From NCBI GenBank assembly GCA_965202675.1, contig OZ241842.1:1240001-1304000 (forward strand): a stretch of 64,000 nucleotides of DNA. Direction: 5' to 3'. This DNA comes from CATQHD01 sp965202675 (GTDB lineage: Bacteria; Actinomycetota; Acidimicrobiia; Spongiisociales; Spongiisociaceae). The notes below the pieces were generated by a model that saw nothing but the letters and a program-made list of their open reading frames with translations, was not told the origin of the DNA and made no database searches. This document shows, piece by piece, positions 41,904 to 51,801 of the stretch. Each line of letters begins with the position of its first letter. Position 1 is the first letter of the stretch. The translations under genes were made by a program, and so were the position numbers.

Positions 41904-43057
41904 GAGGCCAGCCTTCCTCGTCTCGAGATGGGTTTCGGGTCGGCGGGTATCGACTCCAGGAGGCGGATCACCCCGGCCAGATCCACCAGCCGGGCGGCGG
42001 GCAGGAAGTCGTCCACATAGGGCAGCGCCGCCTTCAGCCCTCTGGTCTCCGGCGCGTACCCCGCCCTCCCGGCCAGGGGGTTCAGCCAGATGGTCCGGTG
42101 CACCGAACGGGAGAACCGGGCCATTTCCCGGCTCAGCAGACCGGGGTCGCCGCGGTCCCATCCGTCGCTGATGATCATCCCGATGGGGCCGCCCCGCGCC
42201 GTCCGCCGGCTCCATTCCCGGTTGTAGGCAGCCAGCGCCTCGCCTATCCGGGTGCCCCCCGACCAGTCGTGCACCCGCCCGGCCACCAGCCGCAGGGCCA
42301 TGGCCGGATCGCGCCGGCGCAGCTCGTGGGTGATGCGGGTCAGGCGGGTGGAGAACACGAAGGTCTCGACCCGGCCCATCCGGGAGGGGGCCGAGTGGGC
42401 GAAGTAGAGCAGCATCTCGACGTATTTCTCCATCGAGCCGCTCACGTCGGCGAGGATGACCATCGGCCGGCGGCGGGGTTTGCGGGAGCGGAACTCCATC
42501 TCGATCAGATCGCCGCGGGGCCCCACCGCGTTGCGCAGGGTGCGGCGCATGTCGGGGCGGCGGCCCCCGGAGTCCGGCAGCCACCGGCGGCTCAGGGCCT
42601 CGGCGGGCTTCCAGAGCATGGCGGCGATCATCCTCCGCACCTCGGCGGCCTCGCCGGGGGTCAGCTCCCCGAAGTCGCGGGCGCCGAGCCGCTCATGGTA
42701 GGAGGCGCCCAACTGTTCGCGGCTCTCGCCCGCGTCCGCCTCGTCCGGCGGCCCGCCCTCGGGCGCCGGCGCCGGCAGAAAGGACCGGACGGTCTGCTCT
42801 CCCTCGGCGCCGGCTGCGGGCGGGCGGCGGACCCCCCTCCCGAAGAACAGATCGAAGGCCTCGTCGAACACCGGTATCTGATCGGGGCGGACCACGGCCA
42901 GCGACCTGAACCCGCTGCGGATGTCCCGCCCGTCTTCCAGACCCAGCAGACGGGCGGCGGCGAGCAGATCCATCCCCACCGGCGGGGTCACGTCGAGGCC
43001 CCTGGCCCGCAGGTAGCGGGCGAAATGGATCACGTTCTGGGCGAAGACCCCGGCCAT
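41900..43057 (-). CDS. coxE: VWA-domain protein, CoxE-like
   Basis: A 385-residue CoxE family protein. Its VWA domain begins PMVILADVSGSMEKYVEMLL (MIDAS DxSxS) and continues with VETFVFSTRLTRITHELRR and GMIISDGWDRGDPGLL. The N-terminal 180 residues are typical of CoxE (FARYLRARGLDVTPPVGMDL). CoxD and CoxE act together in assembling the [CuSMoO2] site of aerobic CO dehydrogenase; homologues also serve other molybdenum hydroxylases. Confidence 0.88.
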   Translation of the reverse strand: MAGVFAQNVIHFARYLRARGLDVTPPVGMDLLAAARLLGLEDGRDIRSGFRSLAVVRPDQIPVFDEAFDLFFGRGVRRPPAAGAEGEQTVRSFLPAPAPEGGPPDEADAGESREQLGASYHERLGARDFGELTPGEAAEVRRMIAAMLWKPAEALSRRWLPDSGGRRPDMRRTLRNAVGPRGDLIEMEFRSRKPRRRPMVILADVSGSMEKYVEMLLYFAHSAPSRMGRVETFVFSTRLTRITHELRRRDPAMALRLVAGRVHDWSGGTRIGEALAAYNREWSRRTARGGPIGMIISDGWDRGDPGLLSREMARFSRSVHRTIWLNPLAGRAGYAPETRGLKAALPYVDDFLPAARLVDLAGVIRLLESIPADPKPISRRGRLAS

Positions 43058-43061
43058 CTGC

Positions 43062-43976
43062 TCAACCCGCCGCGATCAGGCGCCCGATCCCCCCCGACCG
43101 GACCCTCTCGATGTCGTCTTCGTATTTGAGCACCACCCCCAGGGTGTCGGAGGCGGCCTCGGGGGACAGCACCTCGGTTCCCAGCACCCGGAGGGCCGCC
43201 GCCCAGTCGAGCGTCTCGGCCACCCCGGGCGGCTTGAAGAGGTCGAGGCTGCGCAGGCGCTTCATCACCCTGGCCAGCTCCCCGGCCAGCTCCCCGCCGA
43301 TCCCCGGCGCCTTGCTCATGACGATCTCGACCTCCCGGTCGAAATCGGGGTAGTCGATCCAGTGGTACACGCAGCGGCGCTTGAGGGCGTCGTGTATCTC
43401 CCGCGTACGGTTGGAGGTGATCACCACCACCGGCGGCGTCTCGGCGGCGACCGTCCCCACCTCGGGAATGGTCAACTGGAAGTCAGACAGCAGCTCCAGC
43501 AGGTAGGCCTCGAACTCCTCGTCGGCCCGGTCGAGCTCGTCGATCAGGAGCACGGGGCGGGAACCGTTGGCCGCCAGCTCCACCGCCTCCAGCAACGGGC
43601 GGGCGATCAGGTACTCGCGGCTCATTATGTCGGAGATGTCGGCCGCGGCACCGCCGCCCCTCGCCTCGATCAGGCGGATGGCCAGCATCTGGCGGGCGTA
43701 GTCCCACTCGTAGATGGCGTGGCCGGCGTCGAGGCCCTCGTAGCATTGGAGGCGGATCAGCGGCTGATCGAGGACGGCGGCCAGCACCTTGGCCACCTCG
43801 GTCTTGCCGACCCCGGCCTCCCCTTCCAGGAACAGCGGACGCCCCATCTGGATAGCAAGGTGGATTATGACCGCCAGCGGCCGGTCGGCGATGTAACGCT
43901 GCTCGGCGAGCGCGTCGGCTACCTCTTCCACAGTTCCGGGAACCATGTCCGACAGAATACACCTGCCGGCATCCAA
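43062..43976 (-). CDS. coxD: MoxR-family AAA ATPase, CoxD-like
   Basis: A 304-residue MoxR ATPase. Walker A is LEGEAGVGKTEVAKVLA, with LQCYEGLDAGHAIYEWDYAR and Walker B VLLIDELDRADEEFEAYL. Sensor 1 reads VVITSNRTREIHDALKRRC. It pairs with CoxE immediately downstream. ATG 43976 is the longest start; ATG 43946 (MVPGTVEEVADALA) looks closer to the family start. Neither has a clear Shine-Dalgarno sequence. Confidence 0.9.
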   Translation of the reverse strand: MDAGRCILSDMVPGTVEEVADALAEQRYIADRPLAVIIHLAIQMGRPLFLEGEAGVGKTEVAKVLAAVLDQPLIRLQCYEGLDAGHAIYEWDYARQMLAIRLIEARGGGAAADISDIMSREYLIARPLLEAVELAANGSRPVLLIDELDRADEEFEAYLLELLSDFQLTIPEVGTVAAETPPVVVITSNRTREIHDALKRRCVYHWIDYPDFDREVEIVMSKAPGIGGELAGELARVMKRLRSLDLFKPPGVAETLDWAAALRVLGTEVLSPEAASDTLGVVLKYEDDIERVRSGGIGRLIAAG

Positions 43977-44039
43977 TCCGCCGGACGGCGCCGCCGGGCC
44001 GCAGCGGGCAATCCAGCCGAACGGCCGCGGGTCGGCCGG

Positions 44040-46703
44040 CTATTCGCCGTACCGCCTGCCGGTAATCGCGGGTTCCGCGGCCAGCTCCCGTCGGGCGACG
44101 GCAACTTCCTCCGCATCCATGCCCAGCACCTCCGCCGCCGCCTCGTCCAGGACGCGCCGCGGGCCGTCCACCGAGGTCAGACGCTCCTGCACCGCGTCCC
44201 GCTGGTCGTCGAACACCCCGGCCAGCCGGGCGGCCTGGCTCTCGGTGAGGTCGGGGACCGGGATGCTCCTCTGGCCTTCGAGCGACATCTGCGGATACAC
44301 CAGCTTCTTGGGTGTGGCGCTTATCAGCGTGGCCAGCACCCCCGGAGTGGAATTCAGCCAAACGCACATCGCCTTTTCCCACTCTCGCGGGTTTTCGATG
44401 TGCTCCCTCGGTCGAGCAGGCAGCCATCCCGACCCGAGAAGCGGCTCATCGCAGCAAACGGCGGTCAGCAACATGCTGGGGGTAGACAACCGGTTCGACA
44501 GCAGCAGCCGCCCCCTCTGACTCCAGTACCGGTCGGCTTTCCGTTCTTCATCCGGCTTGACGACGATGTAGGCGTCGGATTGACCGCGCAGGCTCTGCGT
44601 CAGCTCGGTGTCGTTGTTCCACAGCGCCCGGCGGGCATGGCGGTCGCCGTGTGCGCTCTGTTTGTATGCATCCCGTATCCGCTGACCCGCCGGGCCGACG
44701 AGGGCGGGTTGCCCGAGGGGAACAACATTGATTTCCCGGTCGATGAACCAACGGTCTATGCGGTCGATCAGGAACTCCGACCAGAACCGGGCGGGCAACC
44801 AGTCGCCCGCCATTACCCGCTCCCGCGACCGGTAGAACACCGTGGCATTGGGAGGCGCCTCCCCGGCATCCAACGCATTGACTGCGGTCAACGCCCCTGA
44901 CACTTCGCCCGGGTTGACGCTGAAACGAACAAACCGGGTCGGCCACCCCCGGTTGGCCTCATCAAGGCGGCGCAGCACGAACAGCGATTCGCTTATGTTG
45001 GTGTTCTCGGAAAACCACATCCGTTCGGGGTCGTGGCTGACGACCACCGTCTCCAGATGGAACCGCTGAAGCATGTGCTTCCACACCCGCCTACCGGAGG
45101 GGGCGCCCAAAAAGGAGGAAGGCAGGATGGCCGCCACCGTCCCCTTGTCTTCTTCGGTTAGCCGGTCGGCCAGCAACATGAACATCCCCGAACCCCCCGA
45201 CCGGTGAGCGCCGGTGTCGCCGAACAGTTCGTACTCGCGGTTCTTCACCGCCTCCTTTTCCTGCTTGCTCATATGGTGGTACCGCAGAGAGTCGCGAGTG
45301 AAAGGCGGGTTCATTATCACCAGGCTGTGCCGCTCGGCCGCCAAGGTCTCCTCGCCGGTCTCCACCTGTTCCGACGCAGGGGAAGGCATGAGCGACATCT
45401 GACCGCTCTCGTCGAACAGCTCCAAGGAACCAGCCCGCACATGGTTGCCCACTACCCCCAGATAAGGGCGGTGGATGTTCATCTTGTCGAACGCGACCGT
45501 CGGCACCAGCAATCCCAGGGTTACAGAAGCCATGTGGGTAGCCGCCAACTCGATGTCGTAGCCGCGTATCACGTTCTCGATCAGATGTTTGCTTATCAGC
45601 CTGCCCCGATCGCCGGTTACCTGCTTTATCCGCTCGGCGGCCGCCATCAGCAGGGTGCCGGTCCCGCAAGCGGGGTCGACGACCGTGTAATGGTACGAGT
45701 CAGACACCTCTGCGGACTCTCCGCGGGTAATCGAAAGACCGGCCAGAAGGGTGGCGGCGGGAGTGCTGGTGTAAAAGGCTCCGGTGTGTTTTGCGGCAGG
45801 CAGGATACGATGAAACACCCGGCCCAGCAGGTCGTGCCGCAGGCCGGCGATGGTGCGCGACACTTCCACAGCAGCTCTGCAGGCCACTTTGGCGAAGGAG
45901 GTCAGAATCGGGGTCTGGGCCGGGGCGCGCAACACCGCTATCCCGGTCTCGAACACCGGCTTGTAGTCTAGGGCCAGGATCAGATCCCATGCTTCCATCA
46001 ACCGGCCGACCGGATCGTGATCGTCAAGACAATCCGCTAGCTTGGCAGGCGGCCAGCCGCCGGTGAACAAGGTTCCCTTGGGTAGGCGGGCATCGTATCT
46101 GGGCGCCCTCAAGCCTTGGCGGTGCCGGTCGAGCCTGGCGTGGAACATGGCCGCCGAAGCCACCAGCAACGCCCCCCGCACCCCGGCGGCTTTCAAATCG
46201 GTCATCGGGCCGCCAGACACCGCAGCGATCTCGTACAGCTGATCCTCGGTCAGGCGGCTGGCCGCGAACTCCAGCTCCTCACGGAACCTCAGAGCGATGG
46301 CGTCCACATCGCCCGCATCCTCGACGGCGTGCCTGATGACCGAGACCAAATGGGCAACCGAGCATTCGGCCCAGTCCCCTCCCAACGGAGCCACCCAGAG
46401 CCGGGTGCTTGCGTCCAGATCCCCGTCGCGGGACAGGGATTCCGGGTAACACACCGCCAGAGCAACCTCCGCGGCACCATCTTCCACCCGCCCGGCGGCA
46501 TCGTCCTTCGCCGCCTTACCCCGCAGACGCGGGTGGCCGATCTTGGCCTCCAACGCCACCTTGTGACCGTCCACCGCGACCATGATGTCAACGCGTCGGC
46601 CGCCGCCCAGCTTCGACTCCGGCACTGCATCCAGTCCTGCGCCTTTCAACAGGTCGGCCAGGCGGGTGTTCAGCACTTCTTCGAGTGCGGCCTCGGCGGG
46701 CAT
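44040..46703 (-). CDS. Nuclease-like/N6-adenine methyltransferase fusion (type IIG-like)
   Basis: An 887-residue protein starting at ATG 46703, which has AAAGGA upstream. Residues about 39-54 (RVDIMVAVDG, then HKVALEAKIG) form a D...ExK motif of the PD-(D/E)xK nuclease fold. A helical stretch follows to about residue 300. The gamma-class methyltransferase has AFYTSTP, motif I VVDPACGTGTLL (about 343-354) and motif IV NPPF (465-468). The C-terminal 300 residues probably recognise DNA (PARFWSEFLIDRIDRWFIDR). One chain could both cut and modify DNA. It differs from PglX and from HsdM by this N-terminal nuclease motif. GC content is host-like. Confidence 0.75.
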   Translation of the reverse strand: MPAEAALEEVLNTRLADLLKGAGLDAVPESKLGGGRRVDIMVAVDGHKVALEAKIGHPRLRGKAAKDDAAGRVEDGAAEVALAVCYPESLSRDGDLDASTRLWVAPLGGDWAECSVAHLVSVIRHAVEDAGDVDAIALRFREELEFAASRLTEDQLYEIAAVSGGPMTDLKAAGVRGALLVASAAMFHARLDRHRQGLRAPRYDARLPKGTLFTGGWPPAKLADCLDDHDPVGRLMEAWDLILALDYKPVFETGIAVLRAPAQTPILTSFAKVACRAAVEVSRTIAGLRHDLLGRVFHRILPAAKHTGAFYTSTPAATLLAGLSITRGESAEVSDSYHYTVVDPACGTGTLLMAAAERIKQVTGDRGRLISKHLIENVIRGYDIELAATHMASVTLGLLVPTVAFDKMNIHRPYLGVVGNHVRAGSLELFDESGQMSLMPSPASEQVETGEETLAAERHSLVIMNPPFTRDSLRYHHMSKQEKEAVKNREYELFGDTGAHRSGGSGMFMLLADRLTEEDKGTVAAILPSSFLGAPSGRRVWKHMLQRFHLETVVVSHDPERMWFSENTNISESLFVLRRLDEANRGWPTRFVRFSVNPGEVSGALTAVNALDAGEAPPNATVFYRSRERVMAGDWLPARFWSEFLIDRIDRWFIDREINVVPLGQPALVGPAGQRIRDAYKQSAHGDRHARRALWNNDTELTQSLRGQSDAYIVVKPDEERKADRYWSQRGRLLLSNRLSTPSMLLTAVCCDEPLLGSGWLPARPREHIENPREWEKAMCVWLNSTPGVLATLISATPKKLVYPQMSLEGQRSIPVPDLTESQAARLAGVFDDQRDAVQERLTSVDGPRRVLDEAAAEVLGMDAEEVAVARRELAAEPAITGRRYGE

Positions 46704-46850
46704 CCGTTTCCTTTCCCTGAGCATCCCCGGCGGGGGTTCCCCGATTCGCCGCCCCCATCGTATCGCGGGGCTGTGACATTCCGCCGCCAACGGCAGGTTC
46801 CCCCTGCAAAACCTGCAAATCTAACGATGGGAGGAACGCGCCGCCCGGGC

Positions 46851-47294
46851 TCAGGCGGACTCGGCCGGGGGCCAGTCCGGGTCGAGCTTGAGCAGGAAGC
46901 CAGCGCACCGGGCCTCCTCCTCGCGCTCGCCGATCCGCCCCGCCAGCCGCCGGAGCCCGTCCAGGCACCGCAGGAACCCCCGATTCGGCTCATCCGCCCA
47001 CGTGACCAGCTCCGCCCCCCGCCAGCCGTTCTTCCTCAGAGCGTCCAGCCCCCGGTGATACCCGATGCGGTAACACGCATAGGCCGCAACCACCGCCTGC
47101 ACGGAGTCCGCCTCCGCCTCATGCCGGGCCCCCAGCGCCGCCCACGCATCCATCGAATCCGGATGCTCCGCCACCACCTCGGCCAACCCCTCCAAGCCCG
47201 AAGCCCCCTTGATGCGCCCCATCAGCAGAGCATCAGGCGCGGGCAACACCACCCTCGGCCTCCCCCGGCTAAGCTGTATCTGCTCACTCGCCAT
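46851..47294 (-). CDS. DUF3151 protein
   Basis: A 147-residue protein of the actinobacterial DUF3151 family: AWAALGARHEAEADSVQAVV, AYACYRIGYHRGLDALRKNGWR and EPNRGFLRCLDGLRRLAGRI. The function is unknown; members are conserved housekeeping-like proteins with TPR-like helices. The start is one base after the stop of the helicase fusion gene, so it is read from that gene's transcript or from a promoter inside it. Confidence 0.85.
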   Translation of the reverse strand: MASEQIQLSRGRPRVVLPAPDALLMGRIKGASGLEGLAEVVAEHPDSMDAWAALGARHEAEADSVQAVVAAYACYRIGYHRGLDALRKNGWRGAELVTWADEPNRGFLRCLDGLRRLAGRIGEREEEARCAGFLLKLDPDWPPAESA

Positions 47295-47295
47295 A

Positions 47296-50200
47296 TCAGC
47301 CACCGTCCGCCCAGAGCCATTCCAACTCCGTGAAGGCAAGTTGCTCTTGGTAATTTTCGATGTTGTCTTCAACGTTGAGAATCAGACAACGTTCGTTACC
47401 GCCGTTCTTGGGGCCGCGCAGACCTCGCCCAATCATCTGGAAGTACAGGTTGGGACTGTAGACGGGCCGCGCTACCATAATTGCTCGCGTCTTCGGCGCG
47501 TCAAAACCTTCGGCAAGAACACCGTAGTTCACCAAGACCTCAATTCGTCCAGCTCGAAAATCTTCGACAATCTTTCTGCGAATCGTAGGATGAGTAGTCC
47601 CATCCACTGATCGCGCCTTGATACCATCCAAAGTCAACAATGCCGCCATAGTCTTGGCATGGTCCACTGAGGTAGCGAAAGCAAGAGTTGGCCAACCACG
47701 ACCGTGAATATGGGTTTTATATGCTTCGATTATTCGCTCGGTCCGAGCTGGATCAGCGCCTATTTCGTTTTGTAATCTCGTAGGCAACCATGGGATCCTC
47801 TCTTCCAGCATTTTAGCTAGTTCCTCATCGGTAAGGCGGAAAACCCCACCTTCGATAGATTCATGATCTGCCTGGGCCAGCACACCGGTATTCTGAAGTT
47901 CTCTAGTAATATCTTCGGGGTCGTCTTTCTCAAATATTCCAGCATCCAGTCTATTTTGTCCATATCGATTGACGAGGCGTTCAGTTTCGTCTTCACTATG
48001 GCCTCTATATGGAGTTGCTGTAAGTCCAATCAAAAAAGATTGATCCTTTTTTCGAGTTCGTCCTAACCCTAGTCTTTCCATAACCTGTGTGTAAGTAGGT
48101 GCAATTGATCGATGTGCCTCATCAAATACCACGAGTCTAAAATTATCTGAAGGGAAAACATCATTATTTGATTGACGTGAGATCCTATTGTGCAGTGTCT
48201 GGACAGTAGCAACAACAACATGCTGAATGTTGTCTTGTACTATGGGGTTCCTATGGCCGCCCCATAACCTGGAAATCCTAAGGGGTGCGGCTTCGGAACC
48301 TAGATTAGACCATACTTGACGCCAAGCTTCCACAGCCTGCTCGCAAAGCTCGTCGCGGTCTGCTATCCACAAAACGTTGCCTTTATAATCTCCTTCCTTG
48401 ATTGCCTCAATAATAGCTTGAACAGCTACACGAGTTTTCCCCGATCCGGTTGGCAGGCTCATCAGACCACGTTTTCCTCCCCTGGTCTGTCCACCTCTCA
48501 ACATACCCTTAAGATTGTTGGCAATTTCATACTGGTAATCATGCAGTTCAGGAAGGCTGTAGGGTCCTGTCACCTCAACGAATTGAGGTCTACGAGGCTT
48601 ACGTTGCCCAGCCCACTCCGCGCCAAAACCAAGAGACCGTACAAAGGCCACCGCCCTATGACCTCCTGCCCACTGCCTCGGCGGATCCAAATGAGCAAGC
48701 GAGTCTTGATATTCACGAAGAGCTCCGACATCGTAGGTAGCGATAGCTGCCTCAGCTACCTCGAGACCATCTGTTCCAGAATGCTTTCTGTCCAATATTC
48801 TTTGTAGCGCCAGAGGAAGACCGTATAGCAAATCGTCTTTGCCTACCGCCGCCAGCAATCGTTGTGCGTCGGTTGTTTCATAGCGGATTTTGGCACGGGC
48901 TGAGGCTACATCTTCAGGAGTCTGTCTACTAATTATCTGCTCCAATTCGGAATCGCTGAGTGATACACCTATTTCCTGCAGGATAGCTCGAAGCTCTTCA
49001 TCTTCATCATCTTTACTCAATAGATAGATATTATCACCCTCTATATAGCAACTCAGCTGGTAACCACTACTATCATCAAAACCCACTTGATCACACCGAA
49101 TCAAATCTGCTCTTAGATATTCTGATGTAACGTGTTCTCTAAGGCCCGGCCATTCATCAATCAAAGATTGTGGTTCTCTTTCACCTATTAGCTCCAAATT
49201 AGGTTCTATCTCTATACCAAATTCTCTACATATAAGAACCGAATTGGGGTGCTCAAGCAACCAACGCCTTGCATAAGGATTTAGAGGATCATCTCCTAAG
49301 CCGTCCGATAACGGTACAATACCGTGGTAGGGCAAACGGATACAGCCGTATAGCCACAACATATCTATTGCAGGTGAGCTATACTGTTGTCTAGGATATG
49401 TAGATATAGTCTTATGGTAGAGAGTCCATGGCTTAAAGGTATATTCTAGATTTAACAGTGCTTCTGTATAACAAGCCTTGCCTTCTTCGGAAAGATATTT
49501 TATCATAGTTAACGGACCGGAAGTTAAATTATCTTCCAATATCATATGACTATATCGGGGTGTTGAAGAGGTAGTTAATTCTGATCGATATTCCCTGTAA
49601 CAGCTTGCTTGATATTTCCAGTAACTACGCGGTTCCATGTCTTTGTAATCATATTCGCCCCGAGGACCATCGAATACACCCAAATCTTTTAACAATGACA
49701 TATCTTCCTCGTGGTAATAAATATCGATTGTAATATTTTTATCTCTGCTAGCATCGGACGGCACGATCGGCCCTGGTAATAACAGCATGCTAATAGGCTT
49801 CCAATCACCCGCAAGGTTACGAAGACAAAATAAGTCATACCAATTTTCATACCAACCTTTATACCAATCTTTTTGGTCTTGAATTATTTCTAACCAAAGA
49901 GTACGATTACTACCGCGTGAGAGCTTCCAAAGCTTTTCCCATTCCTCATTCTCGAAATGGCTTTCAAGTTGCTTACGAAATGCCATTTCTGAGGTCATAG
50001 TATCGATCCCAAATACTTCTCTCAATACCTTGTTTGTTTCCGGATCATCTTCAAGTTGATGGTGTATAAGATCGTTTTCAACAGGAGAAACCTGCCGAGA
50101 GCCTCTAAAATAAAGTGTCTCGGGATCAAGAGTATTCCATTCACAACTAGCTGTGAGTGCAATCTCACCTAGATATTCTGATTCTCGTTTGACTTCAGGT

Positions 50201-51735
50201 AACAATGCTGCAACTTGTATAGCAACCATAGAAGCACGGATAGATTCTTTCTCTGTTCTACTATCTACTACCAGAGCTTCTAGCCACTCATTTAAACTGG
50301 AAGTATCTACAGATTCAGATGCGGCATCAAAGATCCGATCTATAGTAGCTAGTCTCCGACGAGTCACAGCAGAGTGATGTAGCCATTCCAATGGACGATT
50401 GGGATATAATGCCCATCTCTCCAGCACGTCCTTTGCCAGATCTCGAGGAGGATAGTTAATGTCTCGTATACCTAATAGCCTACCGTGCTGGTCAGGAACC
50501 ACCTCTCTATCTATCAGATTATGGTTTAGCCGACTACAGAGTAGAGTGGTCAGTTCGCCATCACCTTCCAATCGCCGCGGCAATGCATCCAAATGGTTAG
50601 CTGGGTCCTCTTCTGTAGACAATTGCGATAACGAGTCAGCTATAAGATCTACTGCCATGACGATCATTTCTTCATTATAAGCACCTTGGAGTAAGTTCTG
50701 TCTGTCTTCGTTGGTCTTCCAAGGCGCATTGAGAATTCCTGCTACAAGGCTCGCTGTCATCGTGGGATAATATGCCCAAAAACGGCCTGGGTCGCGGATT
50801 CGATCAAGCGGTACAGCCCAGGTTATCTTTACACAACCTGTATCGTCTACAGATCTCCTATCCTCATGAGCTTCATCAGACAATTGATGCGTATGTTCAA
50901 ATAATTTCCATCTTGTAGTATCGTCTCCTTCACTCAGGAGATAATGATCGCCCTCTCTGCAAATACTCAACACCAAGTCGCTTTTTTCAGTATCAAACAT
51001 CAAGTCGCTTTTTTCAGTATCAAACATCAATTGTTTAACATGTTCTACGAATAATAGAAACTCAGGAGGGAAAGATGTTATCTGTTCGAATAGCTTATCG
51101 TAGGCACCTGATTTTAACGGCAACCGAACAATATTGGTTGCCCAAACCGCCATTCGCTGAAGGATGGGGTCATTCTGAAAGGCTTCGCTTGGGTCAATAG
51201 CCTGAGGGAGGCGTAACACTGGAAATTTCTTGGATTCCGGAACAATTGAACGTATTCGTTTATCCGCGTCTACCGCGTCGAAGTAAAATGACCCTGCTCG
51301 GCTGAAGAACTCCGGCCTATCGGTAATACTGAGAACGGCTTTGAACCCCAAGCCGAACCTGCCAATCTGATTACTCCCTCGTTTTGGTGACATACGGGCA
51401 AACATCAAAGCCGTTATGCCATCTTCATCAATAGGAATACCTTCATCGGCACAATATAGATAGTCTTGGGTCAAGCGAACTCGTATGCGCCCACCCCCCT
51501 CTTTGATTGCCAGGGCATCGGCGCTGTTCTGTATCAGCTCCAACAATTGACGATCAGCGTAGCCGCCATACGCCGAGGCATCTTCCGTATTAACGTGTTC
51601 TTCAACCAGGCGAGGTTGCGCCCGGTATGACTCAAGCGTTTTTTTCACTTCCTCGCGGATATACACACCGAGCGGTCCCTCCGAGCTCGCCCAGTTGCTT
51701 AAAGAATCGGACATGTAGGAGTTGTTCATCAGCAC
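47296..51735 (-). CDS. Hsp90-type ATPase / SF2 helicase fusion, defence-like
   Basis: A 1479-residue protein. Residues 60-135 are a GHKL ATPase: N-box LLELIQNSADAL, nucleotide Asp in CADEGIPID and GRFGLGFK. The middle (about 200-1050) is not recognised. The last 425 residues are an SF2 helicase: LPTGSGKTRVA (motif I), VVFDEAHRS (II), LIGLTATPYRG (III), NYGVLAEGFDAPKTR (V) and QMIGRGLRG (VI). The gene is strikingly AT-rich against its neighbours, a sign of horizontal transfer. Coupling of a sacsin/Hsp90-like ATPase with a helicase is found in antiphage genes, and a nuclease-methyltransferase gene lies two genes downstream. The start could be 51735 or a later ATG at 51714. Confidence 0.8.
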   Translation of the reverse strand: MLMNNSYMSDSLSNWASSEGPLGVYIREEVKKTLESYRAQPRLVEEHVNTEDASAYGGYADRQLLELIQNSADALAIKEGGGRIRVRLTQDYLYCADEGIPIDEDGITALMFARMSPKRGSNQIGRFGLGFKAVLSITDRPEFFSRAGSFYFDAVDADKRIRSIVPESKKFPVLRLPQAIDPSEAFQNDPILQRMAVWATNIVRLPLKSGAYDKLFEQITSFPPEFLLFVEHVKQLMFDTEKSDLMFDTEKSDLVLSICREGDHYLLSEGDDTTRWKLFEHTHQLSDEAHEDRRSVDDTGCVKITWAVPLDRIRDPGRFWAYYPTMTASLVAGILNAPWKTNEDRQNLLQGAYNEEMIVMAVDLIADSLSQLSTEEDPANHLDALPRRLEGDGELTTLLCSRLNHNLIDREVVPDQHGRLLGIRDINYPPRDLAKDVLERWALYPNRPLEWLHHSAVTRRRLATIDRIFDAASESVDTSSLNEWLEALVVDSRTEKESIRASMVAIQVAALLPEVKRESEYLGEIALTASCEWNTLDPETLYFRGSRQVSPVENDLIHHQLEDDPETNKVLREVFGIDTMTSEMAFRKQLESHFENEEWEKLWKLSRGSNRTLWLEIIQDQKDWYKGWYENWYDLFCLRNLAGDWKPISMLLLPGPIVPSDASRDKNITIDIYYHEEDMSLLKDLGVFDGPRGEYDYKDMEPRSYWKYQASCYREYRSELTTSSTPRYSHMILEDNLTSGPLTMIKYLSEEGKACYTEALLNLEYTFKPWTLYHKTISTYPRQQYSSPAIDMLWLYGCIRLPYHGIVPLSDGLGDDPLNPYARRWLLEHPNSVLICREFGIEIEPNLELIGEREPQSLIDEWPGLREHVTSEYLRADLIRCDQVGFDDSSGYQLSCYIEGDNIYLLSKDDEDEELRAILQEIGVSLSDSELEQIISRQTPEDVASARAKIRYETTDAQRLLAAVGKDDLLYGLPLALQRILDRKHSGTDGLEVAEAAIATYDVGALREYQDSLAHLDPPRQWAGGHRAVAFVRSLGFGAEWAGQRKPRRPQFVEVTGPYSLPELHDYQYEIANNLKGMLRGGQTRGGKRGLMSLPTGSGKTRVAVQAIIEAIKEGDYKGNVLWIADRDELCEQAVEAWRQVWSNLGSEAAPLRISRLWGGHRNPIVQDNIQHVVVATVQTLHNRISRQSNNDVFPSDNFRLVVFDEAHRSIAPTYTQVMERLGLGRTRKKDQSFLIGLTATPYRGHSEDETERLVNRYGQNRLDAGIFEKDDPEDITRELQNTGVLAQADHESIEGGVFRLTDEELAKMLEERIPWLPTRLQNEIGADPARTERIIEAYKTHIHGRGWPTLAFATSVDHAKTMAALLTLDGIKARSVDGTTHPTIRRKIVEDFRAGRIEVLVNYGVLAEGFDAPKTRAIMVARPVYSPNLYFQMIGRGLRGPKNGGNERCLILNVEDNIENYQEQLAFTELEWLWADGG
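50974..51027. repeat. 27-bp perfect tandem repeat inside the helicase fusion gene
   Basis: Two identical 27-base copies (50974-51000 and 51001-51027) duplicate nine residues in frame (LMFDTEKSD twice). It lies in the uncharacterised middle part, about residue 240, and preserves the reading frame. It looks like recent slippage. Confidence 0.95.
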
Positions 51736-51801
51736 AGAGTAGCAAAAATACCGGCCACCCGCCTGCGGCTGGATACCTGGCGCGGATGGCGGCGGCGCGT
51801 G

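Noticed and set aside
41904..42584. Long N-terminal extension of the small XdhC protein
   Set aside because: It is the shadow of coxE in another frame. ATG 41903 begins the recognisable domain and overlaps the coxE stop.
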